A stretch of DNA of 64,000 bases, taken from positions 1 through 64,000 of the forward strand of contig CAJMPU010000014.1 of assembly GCA_905215505.1 (NCBI GenBank), written 5' to 3'. Shown here in pieces: positions 39,925-48,839 of the stretch. The position numbers and the translations under genes were made by a program. The notes beneath the pieces were generated by a model, which ran no database searches, was not told the origin of the DNA, and saw only the letters and a program-made list of their open reading frames with translations. Every line of letters starts with the position of its first letter. Position 1 is the stretch's first letter. The stretch comes from an uncultured bacterium (lineage in GTDB: Bacteria; Actinomycetota; Coriobacteriia; Coriobacteriales; Coriobacteriaceae).

Positions 39925-42420
39925 ATGACCGCAACCGCCAGTCGAACCACCAACCGCAGACCCGAGCTTTTGGCGCCCGCCGGAGGGCCCGAGCCCTTTG
40001 CCGCCGCACTCGCCGCCGGGGCAGACGCCATCTACTGCGGCATGGGCAGCTTCAACGCACGCCGCAAGGCCACCAACTTTACCGACGAGGCCTTTGAGCA
40101 GGCCTGCCGCGCCGCGCACCTGGCCGGCTCGCGCGTCTACGTCACGGTCAACATCGTCATCAAGGAATCCGAGATGAGCGATGCGTTGCAGCTCATCCAT
40201 CGCTGCTCCACGCTGGGCGCCGACGCCTTCATCATCCAGGACTGGGGCCTGTTCTTTGAGGTCAAGCGCACCATGCCCGGCATCGAGACGCATATCTCGA
40301 CCCAGGCGAACATCCACGACGACCGCGGAACCCTTTGGTGCCGCGAGCAGGGCGCCGACCGCGTGACCCTCTCGCGCGAGCTTTCCATCGACGAGATTGC
40401 CGCCATCCACGATGCCGCGCCCGATGTGGACCTTGAGGTCTTTAGCCATGGCGCCATCTGCTTTTGCTACTCTGGCCTGTGTCTGCTTTCGAGCTTTGCC
40501 ATGGCGGGACGATCGGCCAACCGTGGCATGTGCGCCCAGCCCTGCCGCTTGCCCTACGAGCTGATCGACGAGAACGGTCGCTCGCTCTCCCCTGCCGGTC
40601 GCGAGCGCGCGCTGTGCCCACGTGACACCAACACCTCACAACTTGTTCGCCGCCTGTATGACGCCGGCGCCGCGTCGCTCAAGCTCGAGGGCCGCATGAA
40701 GGCGCCCGATTACGTGTACTCCATCGTTGATGTGTATCGTCATCAGATTGACGATATGCTGGCCGATGTTTCGACCTCTAAGGACGAGGAAGCCGCCCGT
40801 CAGCGCCAGCTCAAGCGCTGCTTTAACCGCGACTTTACGCACGCCTATCAGGACGGCACCTCGGGCGACGAGATGATGAGCTATGAGCGTTCCAACAACC
40901 GCGGACAGATCGTGGGCACGGTGCTGGGCAGCCGCCCGGCCAACCGCGATGTGCGCGGCCTCAAGCCCGACGACCGCCGTCGCCGCGCCGCCATCGCCCG
41001 CATTGAGCTGTTTGAGCCCGTGGGCAAGGGCGACCTGCTGGAGCTTCGCCACGATAACGAGTTTGACCAGTTCCTGACCACCATTGCCGCCGATGATGCC
41101 GCTGCCGGCGATGTTATCGAGTGTCGCGTGCCCCGTAGCATGCCCGAGGGCTGCCGCGTCCGCGTGATTCGCAGCCAGCGTGCCATCGACGCCGCCGGCG
41201 CCGCGCTCAAGCGCGATGTGCTGCGCCGCCGCGCTGTTGATGTGTCCGTCGTGGCGCGCCTGGGCAAGCCGTTTACTGTCACACTCACCTGCTGTGACGA
41301 CCCCGCGCTCACCGCCACCGCCACGGGCTTCACCGTCGAGGCCGCCAAGACCCGCGCCGTCGAGGCGGCGGACATGGTTGAGCATGTGGGCCGCATGGGC
41401 TCCTCGCCCTTTGAGGCAGCGAGCTTTGAGGTGGCGCTCGATGAGGGCTGCGGCATGGGCTTCTCCGCCGTGCACAAGGTGCGCGCCGCCGCCTGTAAAG
41501 CATTGGAGGAGGCCATTCTGGCGCCGTACGCGGAGCGCGCGAAAACGCTCGAGCTGCCGGCGATTGTCACCAGTGATTCCCGCCCCGCGCCCGAGCACTA
41601 CCGCGATGAGCCGCAGATCTGCGCCACCGTCACGTCGCTCGACGCCGCCGAGGCCGCTCGTGCCGAGGGCGCCACGCGCATCTACATGACCACCGACGCA
41701 CTCGATGCGGCCGAGCTCTCCCCTGCCGATGCATTTGAGCAGGGTATCGTGCCCGTACTCGACGAGGTCTGCCGCGCCGCCGACCACGAGCGCGTCGATC
41801 CCTGGATCAATGCCGGAGCCACCGTCGCCGTCGGCAATATCTCCGAGCTTGCCCTGGCCGCCCAGGTTGGCGCCACGGCCGAGATTCGCTCTTGCCTGCC
41901 CGTGCACAACACGCCTTGCATGGAGGCACTTGCCAAGCGCGGAGCCGGTGCGTTTTGGCTCTCGCCCGAGATCACGCTCGACGAGATCGTCTCACTCGGC
42001 GCCGACGCGCCCGCGGCTCTGGGCATCACCGTCTTTGGCCGGCCGCGCGTCATGACAAGCGAGCACTGCATCCTGCAGGTGGCCAACGGCTGCATCCACG
42101 ATTGCGCCAACTGCCGTCTGCGTGCCCGCAAGCTGTCGCTCAAGAATATCGACGGAAAGGTCATGCCCGTCCGCACCGACATCCACGGCCGCTCTCGCCT
42201 GTACGATGCCTACCCCATCGACCTCACGCCGCAGGTACCACAGTTGCTCGATGCCGACGTGCGCCGTCTTATGGTCGACGGAACCTTGCTCGAGGCCGAT
42301 GAGATTGGCCGTGCCGTCGCTCGCGTCCGTCGCGCTGTCGAGGCGGCTCAAGCCGGCCGCAAGCCGGCCGCCCGCCTGCGCGGCGCCACCTCGGGCTGCA
42401 TGTTTGTGGGAATTAGCTAA
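39925..42420 (+). CDS. U32 peptidase-family protein (RlhA-like)
   Basis: An 831-residue protein. The N-terminal U32 domain (residues 13-300) starts ELLAPAGGPEPFAAALAAGADAIYCGMGSFNAR and has the family cysteines in CFCYSGLCLLSSFAMAGRSANRGMCAQPCRLPYEL. A middle DUF3656-like region follows, and a C-terminal half includes CIHDCANCRLRARKL. Large U32 proteins with this layout include RlhA, which hydroxylates 23S rRNA cytidine 2501; others are annotated collagenases. I infer an RNA-modification role because a pseudouridine synthase follows 15 bases downstream in the same unit. Confidence 0.85.
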   Translation: MTATASRTTNRRPELLAPAGGPEPFAAALAAGADAIYCGMGSFNARRKATNFTDEAFEQACRAAHLAGSRVYVTVNIVIKESEMSDALQLIHRCSTLGADAFIIQDWGLFFEVKRTMPGIETHISTQANIHDDRGTLWCREQGADRVTLSRELSIDEIAAIHDAAPDVDLEVFSHGAICFCYSGLCLLSSFAMAGRSANRGMCAQPCRLPYELIDENGRSLSPAGRERALCPRDTNTSQLVRRLYDAGAASLKLEGRMKAPDYVYSIVDVYRHQIDDMLADVSTSKDEEAARQRQLKRCFNRDFTHAYQDGTSGDEMMSYERSNNRGQIVGTVLGSRPANRDVRGLKPDDRRRRAAIARIELFEPVGKGDLLELRHDNEFDQFLTTIAADDAAAGDVIECRVPRSMPEGCRVRVIRSQRAIDAAGAALKRDVLRRRAVDVSVVARLGKPFTVTLTCCDDPALTATATGFTVEAAKTRAVEAADMVEHVGRMGSSPFEAASFEVALDEGCGMGFSAVHKVRAAACKALEEAILAPYAERAKTLELPAIVTSDSRPAPEHYRDEPQICATVTSLDAAEAARAEGATRIYMTTDALDAAELSPADAFEQGIVPVLDEVCRAADHERVDPWINAGATVAVGNISELALAAQVGATAEIRSCLPVHNTPCMEALAKRGAGAFWLSPEITLDEIVSLGADAPAALGITVFGRPRVMTSEHCILQVANGCIHDCANCRLRARKLSLKNIDGKVMPVRTDIHGRSRLYDAYPIDLTPQVPQLLDADVRRLMVDGTLLEADEIGRAVARVRRAVEAAQAGRKPAARLRGATSGCMFVGIS

Positions 42421-42435
42421 CCGAAAGGCTTACAC

Positions 42436-43095
42436 GTGAACGAAGAACCTCAAGTCCTCTATTGCGACGCCTGGCTCATGGCCATCGACAAGCCCGCCGG
42501 CATGATCGTCCACGGCGACGGCACCGGCGAGCGCACGCTCACCGACTACGCCAGCGACCTGCTGCTGGCGATGGGCGACGGCTTTGCCGCGACCGATATG
42601 CAGCCGCTCAACCGCTTGGACCGTGACACCACCGGCGTGGTGCTGTTCTCACTCGACAAGCAGACGCAGCCCGCCTTTGACCAGATGATCATCGACCACG
42701 CGTTCGAAAAGCACTACCTGGCGCTCGCCGAGGGCAAGATCGACTGGAACGAAAAGCTCATCGACAAGCCCATCGCCCGCGACCGTCACGACAGCCGCAA
42801 GATGCGCGTCGGCGCCAGCGGCAAGCCGTCTCAAACGCGCGTGAAGGTGCTCAAACGTCTTAAGAGCCGTCGTGGCCTGCCCACGCGCTCGTATATCGAT
42901 GTCGAGTTGCTCACCGGCCGCAAGCACCAGATCCGCGTACATCTGGCCAGCGAGCGCCATCCCCTGGTGGGCGATGACCTGTACGGAACGCCGCGTCCCT
43001 GCGGCCTGATGCTCCACGCCCACAGCGTGTCCTTCACGCATCCCGTAACCGGCGAGCACATCCACATCGAAGTCCCCTGCCCCTGGGAGCCCTAA
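42436..43095 (+). CDS. RluA-family pseudouridine synthase
   Basis: A 219-residue protein with a GTG start and a close RBS (CCGAAAGG). The RluA motif with the catalytic Asp reads NRLDRDTTGVVLFSL (family HRLDxxTSG), and LLTGRKHQIRVHLASERHPLVGDDLYG is the C-terminal signature. No S4 domain precedes it, so it resembles the short RluA/TruC type. The target (rRNA or tRNA) cannot be told. It is the last plus-strand gene before a hairpin-filled convergent gap. Confidence 0.88.
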   Translation: MNEEPQVLYCDAWLMAIDKPAGMIVHGDGTGERTLTDYASDLLLAMGDGFAATDMQPLNRLDRDTTGVVLFSLDKQTQPAFDQMIIDHAFEKHYLALAEGKIDWNEKLIDKPIARDRHDSRKMRVGASGKPSQTRVKVLKRLKSRRGLPTRSYIDVELLTGRKHQIRVHLASERHPLVGDDLYGTPRPCGLMLHAHSVSFTHPVTGEHIHIEVPCPWEP

Positions 43096-43184
43096 ACCAC
43101 CACAATGGGGACAGGCTTATTTTGGCAGGTTTTATCTGGGAAAACGTCAAAGCCACCACGATGGCTCAGCCGTGGCGCCAAAAC

Positions 43185-43402
43185 GTCTCGATCTGTAACA
43201 GTTAGAACCCATTTTCCGGTCTATCTGTTACAGATCGAGACATTCGAATCCCCCGCAAGAGAAAATCTCAATCTGTAACAATAACTCGGCAAAATCGGTC
43301 CCAGTTGTTACAGATCGAGACAAAGGGACGGCGCGGTTTGGAAGTATCTCAGTCTGTAACATCTAGCCCACTTTTAACGGTCCAGTTGTTACAGATTTAT
43401 AC
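43185..43402. repeat. Three-unit tandem hairpin array
   Basis: Three units, each a 16-base arm, a 25-base loop and a 16-base arm: 43185-43241, 43265-43321 and 43346-43402, repeating every 80-81 bp. The arms carry CTGTAACA and TGTTACAG. Unit 1 is a perfect 16-bp stem, unit 2 differs at two pairs and unit 3 at more. Loops share CGGTC near the right arm. The array fills most of the 405-base gap (43096-43500) between two convergent genes. Confidence 0.85.
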
Positions 43403-43417
43403 AAACCGGTAGACAAC

Positions 43418-43454
43418 AAAAGCGGCAACGCCCGGGATGGACGTTGCCACTTTT
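43418..43454. terminator. Bidirectional terminator downstream of the DeoR gene
   Basis: AAAAG-C-GGCAACG pairs with CGTTGCC-A-CTTTT (one mismatch) around an 11-base loop; T runs follow on both strands. It lies 47 bases after the stop of the minus-strand regulator gene. Confidence 0.8.
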
Positions 43455-43500
43455 CTACTGAGAAAACTAAATGGCATTGGCCTTAGCCCGTCCCCTGCTG

Positions 43501-44247
43501 CTAGACCGTGATGACGTTGTCCATTGCCCGGTACTTGGCGGGGACCTCGCCTGCGGTAATAATCGTTGCGTCGCGGAAGTCCGCGAACTTGACGGGCGCC
43601 ACCATGCCAAATTTGCTGGCGTCCGAGATTACGTAACGTTTGGCCGTATGACGCATCGAGATACGCTTGACCTGCGCCTCCTCGATATCGGGCGCCGTGA
43701 AGCCCTGCTCGGTGGCAATGCCGTTAGAGCCCCAAAAGCCGCAGTTGAAGTTATAGCGGTCTAGGGTTGCCAAGGCATCGGGACCGACGAGAGCCTCGGT
43801 CTCAGGCTTGAGCTCGCCGCCCGGCACAACGGTGCGCATGCCGCGCACAGCGAGATGCTGAGCATGGAGCACGGAATCAGTCACATAGGTGACATCTTCA
43901 AGGTGTGGAAGATGCTCGATGAGCCTGAGCGTCGTCGAACCCGAGTCGATGTATACAAAGCTCTCGGGCTCCACAAGTGCCGCCGCACGGGCGCAGATAC
44001 GCTCCTTGTCGTCGTTATGGAGGTCGCTGCGCTCATTAAGCGTTAGGTCGCGCGTCACGTGCGCGCGCTCCAGACTTGTCGCGCCTCCGTGCACCTTGGC
44101 GATACGGTGTGCTCGGTCGAGCGTCTGCAGGTCGCGCCGAATGGTAGACGCCGTCACGCCCAGGGCTTCGGCAAGCTCCGGCACGGTAACCGAGCCGGTC
44201 TGCTGAACCATCGACACGATCGCGTTGAGCCTATCTTCCGCTAGCAT
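43501..44247 (-). CDS. DeoR/GlpR-family transcriptional regulator
   Basis: A 248-residue DeoR-type repressor. The N-terminal helix-turn-helix is RLNAIVSMVQQTGSVTVPELAEALGVTASTIRRDLQTLD, and the sugar-phosphate sensor domain contains FVYIDSGSTTLRLIEHLP and NCGFWGSNGIATEQGFTAPDIEEA. These proteins respond to phosphorylated sugars. It is 3 bases downstream of an oxidoreductase gene and probably co-transcribed, so it may regulate that gene or a distant sugar operon. Confidence 0.9.
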   Translation of the reverse strand: MLAEDRLNAIVSMVQQTGSVTVPELAEALGVTASTIRRDLQTLDRAHRIAKVHGGATSLERAHVTRDLTLNERSDLHNDDKERICARAAALVEPESFVYIDSGSTTLRLIEHLPHLEDVTYVTDSVLHAQHLAVRGMRTVVPGGELKPETEALVGPDALATLDRYNFNCGFWGSNGIATEQGFTAPDIEEAQVKRISMRHTAKRYVISDASKFGMVAPVKFADFRDATIITAGEVPAKYRAMDNVITV

Positions 44248-44250
44248 CGC

Positions 44251-45330
44251 TTACTCCTCCTCGGGGTACACGACTCCCCAGTCGGCGCGTAGCTTGGTCA
44301 TCAGCTCCATAACATCAGAAGCATAGCCCAGAAGCTCACGCTTAGAGTCGTCGCCGGCAACGGCCTTCTCAAGATCGGCCATCTCGTAGCACAGTGCGTA
44401 GGCCTCGGTGCCAGCGTGGACCTCCTCGCGGTGACCGTCGGCAGTCCACACGATGGTCGCGTGATCGGCACGCGGATATTCGTTGACCTCGATGTAGCAC
44501 TTGTCAAAGCTGATGATCGAGCGCTTGGGCTGCTTGGAGTGGAGCGTAAGGCTCACCACGCCCAGCTGCTGTTCGGCATTACGGCAGACGATGCCGCCCG
44601 CAACGTCAACACCGGTCTCACAGGTGTTGCCCAGTGAAACGACCTCAGCGGGCTGGCTTGCCATAAAGAGACGCATGACGGACAGGGCATACACGCCAAT
44701 GTCGAGCATGGCACCGCCAGCAAGGTTGCGGTTGTAGAAGCGATTGGTCAGATCGCCGTACTCCTTGTAGCTACCAAAGTTGAGCTGGGCGAGGTTCATG
44801 CGACCAAACTCGCCGGCATCCATGCGACGGCGCAGCTCTTGATACAAGGGCATATGAAGCACCGTGGTGGCGTCCATGAGGACGACGTTGTGCTCGTCGG
44901 CGATGGCACGCGCCTCGTCGAGCTCAGCGGAATTGAGGGTAATGGCTTTCTCGCAGAGCACGTGCTTGCCGGCGGCCAGCGCGTCACGCAGATAGGTGAT
45001 ATGCGTGTTGTGCGGCGTGGTGATATAGACGGCGTCGATGCCCGGATCGGCGTAGAGGTCCTCAACCGATTCATAGACCTTCTCGATGCCATACTGCTCG
45101 GCAAAAGCCTGAGCCTTGGACAGCGTACGGTTGGCGACGCCCGCAAGCTTGCGGCCGGCAAGAGCGAGAGACTGGGCCATCTGGTTGGCGATAACGCCGC
45201 ACCCGATCACAGCCCAACGAAGCTCGGGAGCCGTAAAGATATCATCGGGGAATGGCTTGTCCTGGACCGAAGCGAACGCTGCTTTTGCGGCTGCCGCGGA
45301 GTCGAGTGGAGCCTGCTTGGAATCTACCAT
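44251..45330 (-). CDS. Gfo/Idh/MocA-family oxidoreductase
   Basis: A 359-residue NAD(P)-dependent oxidoreductase. The Rossmann fold starts at about residue 36 (RWAVIGCGVIANQMAQSLALAG), AVYITTPHNTHITYLRDALAAGKHVLCEKAITLN supplies the conserved EK dipeptide, and the C-terminal alpha/beta domain follows. It resembles trans-1,2-dihydrobenzene-1,2-diol dehydrogenase and related sugar dehydrogenases; the substrate is unknown. The ATG at 45330 follows AGGAGG; the frame is open further upstream without an RBS. Confidence 0.87.
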   Translation of the reverse strand: MVDSKQAPLDSAAAAKAAFASVQDKPFPDDIFTAPELRWAVIGCGVIANQMAQSLALAGRKLAGVANRTLSKAQAFAEQYGIEKVYESVEDLYADPGIDAVYITTPHNTHITYLRDALAAGKHVLCEKAITLNSAELDEARAIADEHNVVLMDATTVLHMPLYQELRRRMDAGEFGRMNLAQLNFGSYKEYGDLTNRFYNRNLAGGAMLDIGVYALSVMRLFMASQPAEVVSLGNTCETGVDVAGGIVCRNAEQQLGVVSLTLHSKQPKRSIISFDKCYIEVNEYPRADHATIVWTADGHREEVHAGTEAYALCYEMADLEKAVAGDDSKRELLGYASDVMELMTKLRADWGVVYPEEE

Positions 45331-45607
45331 ATGTGCCTCCTGTGTCATAGAACGTCTTGCATTTCGGATAGCTCTATATTCGCACAAACACGCGCGTCTG
45401 TGCTCGTTTTTGCGTATCTCACCGCTAAACGGTCATTTTTGTCCCGTAAACGGCGCATCTATACGCATATTCACGCAATCCCACGCACGCAAATACGCAC
45501 AAATGCGAACCGGTCATTGCTCAGAGACAGGGGCTTATGCTTAGAACTCAAAAGACAGGATGATCCGCTTCGCCTTCGCTCATGGCGCGCTGCAGCTCTA
45601 AGGACCG

Positions 45608-45662
45608 TCCCAAACTGCCGACAGAAAAGGAACGTTCCAAACTGCAGACAGAAAAAGAACGT
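45608..45662. repeat. Two-copy 27/28-bp direct repeat
   Basis: Units at 45608-45635 and 45636-45662 share CAAACTGC-nGACAGAAAA and AACGT blocks, followed by a partial third start (CCCC). The 407-base stretch 45331-45737 contains no gene; the rest is AT-richer sequence upstream of the oxidoreductase, which should include its promoter. Confidence 0.65.
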
Positions 45663-45737
45663 CCCCAGGCGCCGGCATTTCAAGAGCACTCATTTAAGTC
45701 TGCCCCCAATGAGTGGGAGTAATCAGAGACCCTTTGC

Positions 45738-45976
45738 GAGGGAGGCCGGACGTGGCCTTCCTCGTTTTTATTCATGGACTTTAGTCCGTGCCGCGCGGCA
45801 CGCGCGGCATAGAAAGCCACCCGCTCAGCGGGTGGAGGCCAATTTCCGCTACGCGACAAAAACCTTCCCCCTAGCATGAGGATTGTTCAGGTCATCATAC
45901 TAGGGGGAAGGTGATTGCTGTGGCCCAGAAAGCCAACAGCCTCGCGCACACGAAATGGCTGTGCAAGTACCGCATC
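45738..45976 (+). mobile_element. IS200/IS605-family left-end remnant with tnpA start
   Basis: A terminator-like hairpin (45738-45769), a GGACT/AGTCC pair, a CCACCCGC / GCGGGTGG hairpin (45817-45835) and a perfect 12-bp stem CCTTCCCCCTAG / CTAGGGGGAAGG (45863-45874 with 45900-45911) precede a GTG-initiated frame. That frame reads VAQKANSLAHTKWLCKYRI, the start of IS200-type Y1 transposases, and then loses similarity at about 45976. Subterminal hairpins ahead of tnpA are typical of IS200. The transposase His-x-His and Tyr are absent, so the element is dead. Confidence 0.75.
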
Positions 45977-46197
45977 GCACCGAGGTCAAGCTCATCGCCG
46001 CCATCGTCGAGAAGCACCCCAAGGTGCGCTTTGCCGCGAGCCGCACCTCGGCCCACGCCGACCTCTACGACCGTATGGAGCAGGCCCTGTGCGAGCGCGT
46101 GGCCAACGCGGTGGAGGTCGTCCGCTCCGACATCAGCCCCGCGCTTCTTGTCCACACCGGTCCAAACCTCGTGGGTGTGGCGGTCCAGGGACTCTAG
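45977..46197 (+). pseudogene. C-terminal remnant of a DegV-like fatty-acid-binding protein
   Basis: From about 45977 a plus frame different from the tnpA frame reads RTEVKLIAAIVEKHPKVRFAASRTSAHADLYDRM... and ends SPALLVHTGPNLVGVAVQGL. The last part matches the conserved DegV C-terminus (HxGPGxxG). The N-terminal two thirds are missing, replaced by the IS200 end. It is a gene fragment; whether the short open frame from 45955 is translated is unknown. An alternative is another family with a similar end. Confidence 0.5.
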
Positions 46198-46231
46198 CGG
46201 AGGCGGGGCGTCCTGCCCCAAAAACAAATGC

Positions 46232-46281
46232 AAAAGACGAGCACTTCTTGCCGCTCAATTGGCAAGAAGCGCTCGTCTTTT
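46232..46281. terminator. Bidirectional terminator downstream of the Lev operon
   Basis: A 20-bp stem with one mismatch (46232-46252 with 46261-46281; arms AAAAGACGAGC and CTTCTTGCC with their complements) around an 8-base loop. T runs follow on both strands. It ends the minus-strand ROK gene unit and the plus-strand remnant. Confidence 0.9.
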
Positions 46282-46313
46282 CTTAACGCGTTGTATGGCG
46301 GAGAGAGCGCAAG

Positions 46314-47198
46314 TTACGCGAGCGCCCTTCTTGCCAGCTCGGCCGCGCCGAGGATTCCTTGGTCGCCGCCGCAGCCCGGGGCGCAGATGTAGCTCTCCAT
46401 GTCCTTAAGCTCGGCGGTCTGGATGTAGCCACCCAGATATTCGAGGGTCTTCTTGCGGACGATGCCGTAGAGCTGCTCCTGGTGCATCACGCCGCCGCCG
46501 AGGACGATGCGGCGAGGCGAGTACATGAGCACGAGGTTCGCGCACATCTGCCCCAGATAATCCCCCTCGAGCGCCCACACCTCATCGTTGTCCGCGAGCT
46601 CGGCCGCGGGCTTTCCCCAGCGCGCGGCGATGGCGGGGCCGGAGGCGAGCCCCTCGAGACAGCTCGCGTGGCTCGGGCAGACGCAGCGTCCCTCCTCGGT
46701 GGGACGGGTCCTTACCAGCATGTGACCGGCCTCGGGGTGCAGCATACCGTGAAGGAGTCTGCCCGCGCACATGACGCCCGCGCCCACGCCGGTGCCGATG
46801 GTCACGTAGACGGCGTCCTCGAGCCCCTTGCAGCAGCCGAAGACCACTTCGCCGAGGCAGGCAACGTTAACGTCCGTGTCGTAGGCCACCGGAATCCCGA
46901 GGTCGTCGGCGAACGCGGCGCGAAGACCATGGCCTCGCCACGCGAGCTTGGGCGTCTGGAGGATGGAGCCGTAGCGCTCGTCGTTGGGGTCGACGCAGGT
47001 CGGGCCGAAGGCGCCGATGCCCAACGCGTCCACATCGCGGGCGGTGAACCACTCGATCATCTGCGGGACGGTCTCGGCGGGCGTAAGCGTCGGGGTCTCC
47101 ATACGGTCGAGGACCTCGCCGTCGCCGGACACCACGGCACAGACCATCTTGGTCCCGCCGGCTTCGAGGGCGCCGAGCCTCATTTGCTTTTCGCTCAT
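46314..47198 (-). CDS. ROK-family fructokinase
   Basis: A 294-residue ROK kinase. The ATP-binding start is GALEAGGTKMVCAV, the sugar site includes GIGAFGPTCVDP and DTDVNVACLGEVVFG, and the zinc motif is HPEAGHMLVRTRPTEEGRCVCPSHASCLEG. IVLGGGVMHQEQL is near the end. The motif set is closest to bacterial fructokinases of the ScrK/YdhR type. As the last gene of a fructose-type PTS operon it would phosphorylate fructose released inside the cell by the neighbouring glycosidase. AAGGAGG precedes the ATG. Confidence 0.85.
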   Translation of the reverse strand: MSEKQMRLGALEAGGTKMVCAVVSGDGEVLDRMETPTLTPAETVPQMIEWFTARDVDALGIGAFGPTCVDPNDERYGSILQTPKLAWRGHGLRAAFADDLGIPVAYDTDVNVACLGEVVFGCCKGLEDAVYVTIGTGVGAGVMCAGRLLHGMLHPEAGHMLVRTRPTEEGRCVCPSHASCLEGLASGPAIAARWGKPAAELADNDEVWALEGDYLGQMCANLVLMYSPRRIVLGGGVMHQEQLYGIVRKKTLEYLGGYIQTAELKDMESYICAPGCGGDQGILGAAELARRALA

Positions 47199-47277
47199 GT
47201 GATCCTCCTTACAAAGGGACGCCCGCAGTCATGGTCAACCGCGGGCGCCCATAACGTTGGCTTGTTTCGAGGCGACC

Positions 47278-48402
47278 CTACCTGGGCACGCGGTCCTGCC
47301 TCGCGGCAAACGGGGCGAGCACGGCGTGCGGCTCGCTTTGGTACCAGTAGGCGACGGTGGAGATGTCGTCCTCGCGCTCGTAGAGCTTGATGTCGTCGTT
47401 GCCGAGGTCCTGGAACGTCACGCGCAGGTCCTCCTTGAACGAGATCGGGTCGGGAAGGTGCCACCTGTAGAGGCCGTGCCTGGGCAGCGCGTCGTCGTTA
47501 GTCGCGAGCATCGGATTCGGGTTCGGCTTGCCCGCGCTGAAGCGGTCGCGCGTGGCGTCGCGCGTCGAGCGGTACGGGTAGCCGGCGAACAGCGTGTTGA
47601 AGCACTGCGCCTCGGGCAGCGCGTGGGGCGGCCTGTCGAGGAAGGCCCAGGCACCGCCGAAGTAGTCCTCGGCTCCCGTCGAGGTGACCGTGGGGAACTC
47701 CTCGTCGCCGTCGAGGAAGAACTTCATCTCGCCCTCGCCCCACCAATAGCGCTCCAGGGCGCACAGGGCCATGTAGGTGCCGACGTAGTAGCCCTTGCCG
47801 CGCACGCCGTCGAGCACGGTGTAGTCGACGCCCCTGCGGGTGCTGCGCTCGCGGTTAAAGCGGGCGTGGAAGTACATGGCGTCGTCCGGCACGTCGGTGA
47901 GCGCGTAGTTGAACGTGTAGAAGATGTACTTAATGAACCCGGGGTGCTCGCTCGTAAGCGTGACCTTGGCGTGCTTCCTGAAGGGCATCTCGAAGTAGCA
48001 GTTCATGCCGCCCGTCGGGTTCACGCAGATGGGCATCGAGTTGACGATGGCGCGCTCACCGAAGCCGTTGCAGAAGAAGTCGCCGACAGGGCACTCGACC
48101 GAGGGGGTCTCCTCGTCGTCCCAGTAGAAGCGCAGCACGAGGTCACGCATGACGAAGCTGCCAGCGGCGGTCTTGTCGGGGACGGTCATCCAGATGTGGC
48201 GGATGATGCCGGGGCCCTCGATGTCCGCGAGCGTGATGGTCTCGCCGGACTCAAGGGGCACGCAGCACGAGCCCTTGCGGCCGACGCCGAGGTGGCTGGC
48301 CGACATGGCGGCGCGGCCCTTCTCGCCCGTGATGTTCTCGGGGGTGATGGCGCGGCTTTCCTCACCGCCGTGCATCCACACGTCCTTAAGGAACTCTCTC
48401 AT
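47278..48402 (-). CDS. GH172 (DUF2961) family glycoside hydrolase
   Basis: A 374-residue DUF2961 protein without a signal peptide, so cytoplasmic. The core motif GEGEMKFFLDGDEEFPTVTSTGAEDYFGGAW (about residues 220-250) holds the acidic residues conserved in family GH172. Characterised members act on difructose dianhydride I / inulobiose and on arabinofuranose polymers. With a fructokinase downstream and a Lev-type PTS upstream, a fructose-disaccharide hydrolase is the simplest reading. AGGAGG lies 6 bases before the ATG. Confidence 0.88.
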   Translation of the reverse strand: MREFLKDVWMHGGEESRAITPENITGEKGRAAMSASHLGVGRKGSCCVPLESGETITLADIEGPGIIRHIWMTVPDKTAAGSFVMRDLVLRFYWDDEETPSVECPVGDFFCNGFGERAIVNSMPICVNPTGGMNCYFEMPFRKHAKVTLTSEHPGFIKYIFYTFNYALTDVPDDAMYFHARFNRERSTRRGVDYTVLDGVRGKGYYVGTYMALCALERYWWGEGEMKFFLDGDEEFPTVTSTGAEDYFGGAWAFLDRPPHALPEAQCFNTLFAGYPYRSTRDATRDRFSAGKPNPNPMLATNDDALPRHGLYRWHLPDPISFKEDLRVTFQDLGNDDIKLYEREDDISTVAYWYQSEPHAVLAPFAARQDRVPR

Positions 48403-48414
48403 CGTCGACCTCCT

Positions 48415-48813
48415 CTATTCGTCGTCGTCGCACTCGGCGGAACTGGCACCGTTCACGTAGATGATCTGCTGGCGCGCCTCGTTGACGAGGGCGTCGAAGT
48501 CGAGTTTCTCGTCGGGGCGCGCGAGCGCGACCGTCATGGCGAGCGGGAGGTTGACACCCGCGATCACGTGGATCCGGTCGGAGGCGAAGCGGGAAAAGCG
48601 CTGGTTCACGCTGCCGCCGTACGCGTCGGTGAGGACGACGACCTCGTCAGTGCCCGAAAGAGCCGCCTCGACCGCCGCGTCGAGCCCCTCGCCGTTGTCG
48701 TTCACGTAGGCGCACACGGCGTTGACGGCGTCGCCCTTACCCGTAAGGAACTCGAGGGTGTCCTTGAAGCCCTGGGCGAGAAGGGAATGGCTCGCCACAA
48801 CTATCTTTCTCAT
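48415..48813 (-). CDS. PTS mannose/fructose-family EIIA component
   Basis: A 132-residue EIIA(Man)-type domain beginning MRKIVVASHSLLAQGFKDTLEF; His9 is the phosphorylation site. VVVLTDAYGGSVNQRF and HVIAGVNLPLAMTVAL are family strands. It receives phosphate from HPr and passes it to EIIB. It is encoded separately from EIIB, as in lev operons. It lies between the EIID and GH172 genes. Confidence 0.9.
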   Translation of the reverse strand: MRKIVVASHSLLAQGFKDTLEFLTGKGDAVNAVCAYVNDNGEGLDAAVEAALSGTDEVVVLTDAYGGSVNQRFSRFASDRIHVIAGVNLPLAMTVALARPDEKLDFDALVNEARQQIIYVNGASSAECDDDE

Positions 48814-48839
48814 TGATTCACCAATCTCTTGGGTCGAAG

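Noticed and set aside
43185..43402. CRISPR array
   Set aside because: Units are palindromes with related, not unique, loops; only three units; no cas gene in the window.
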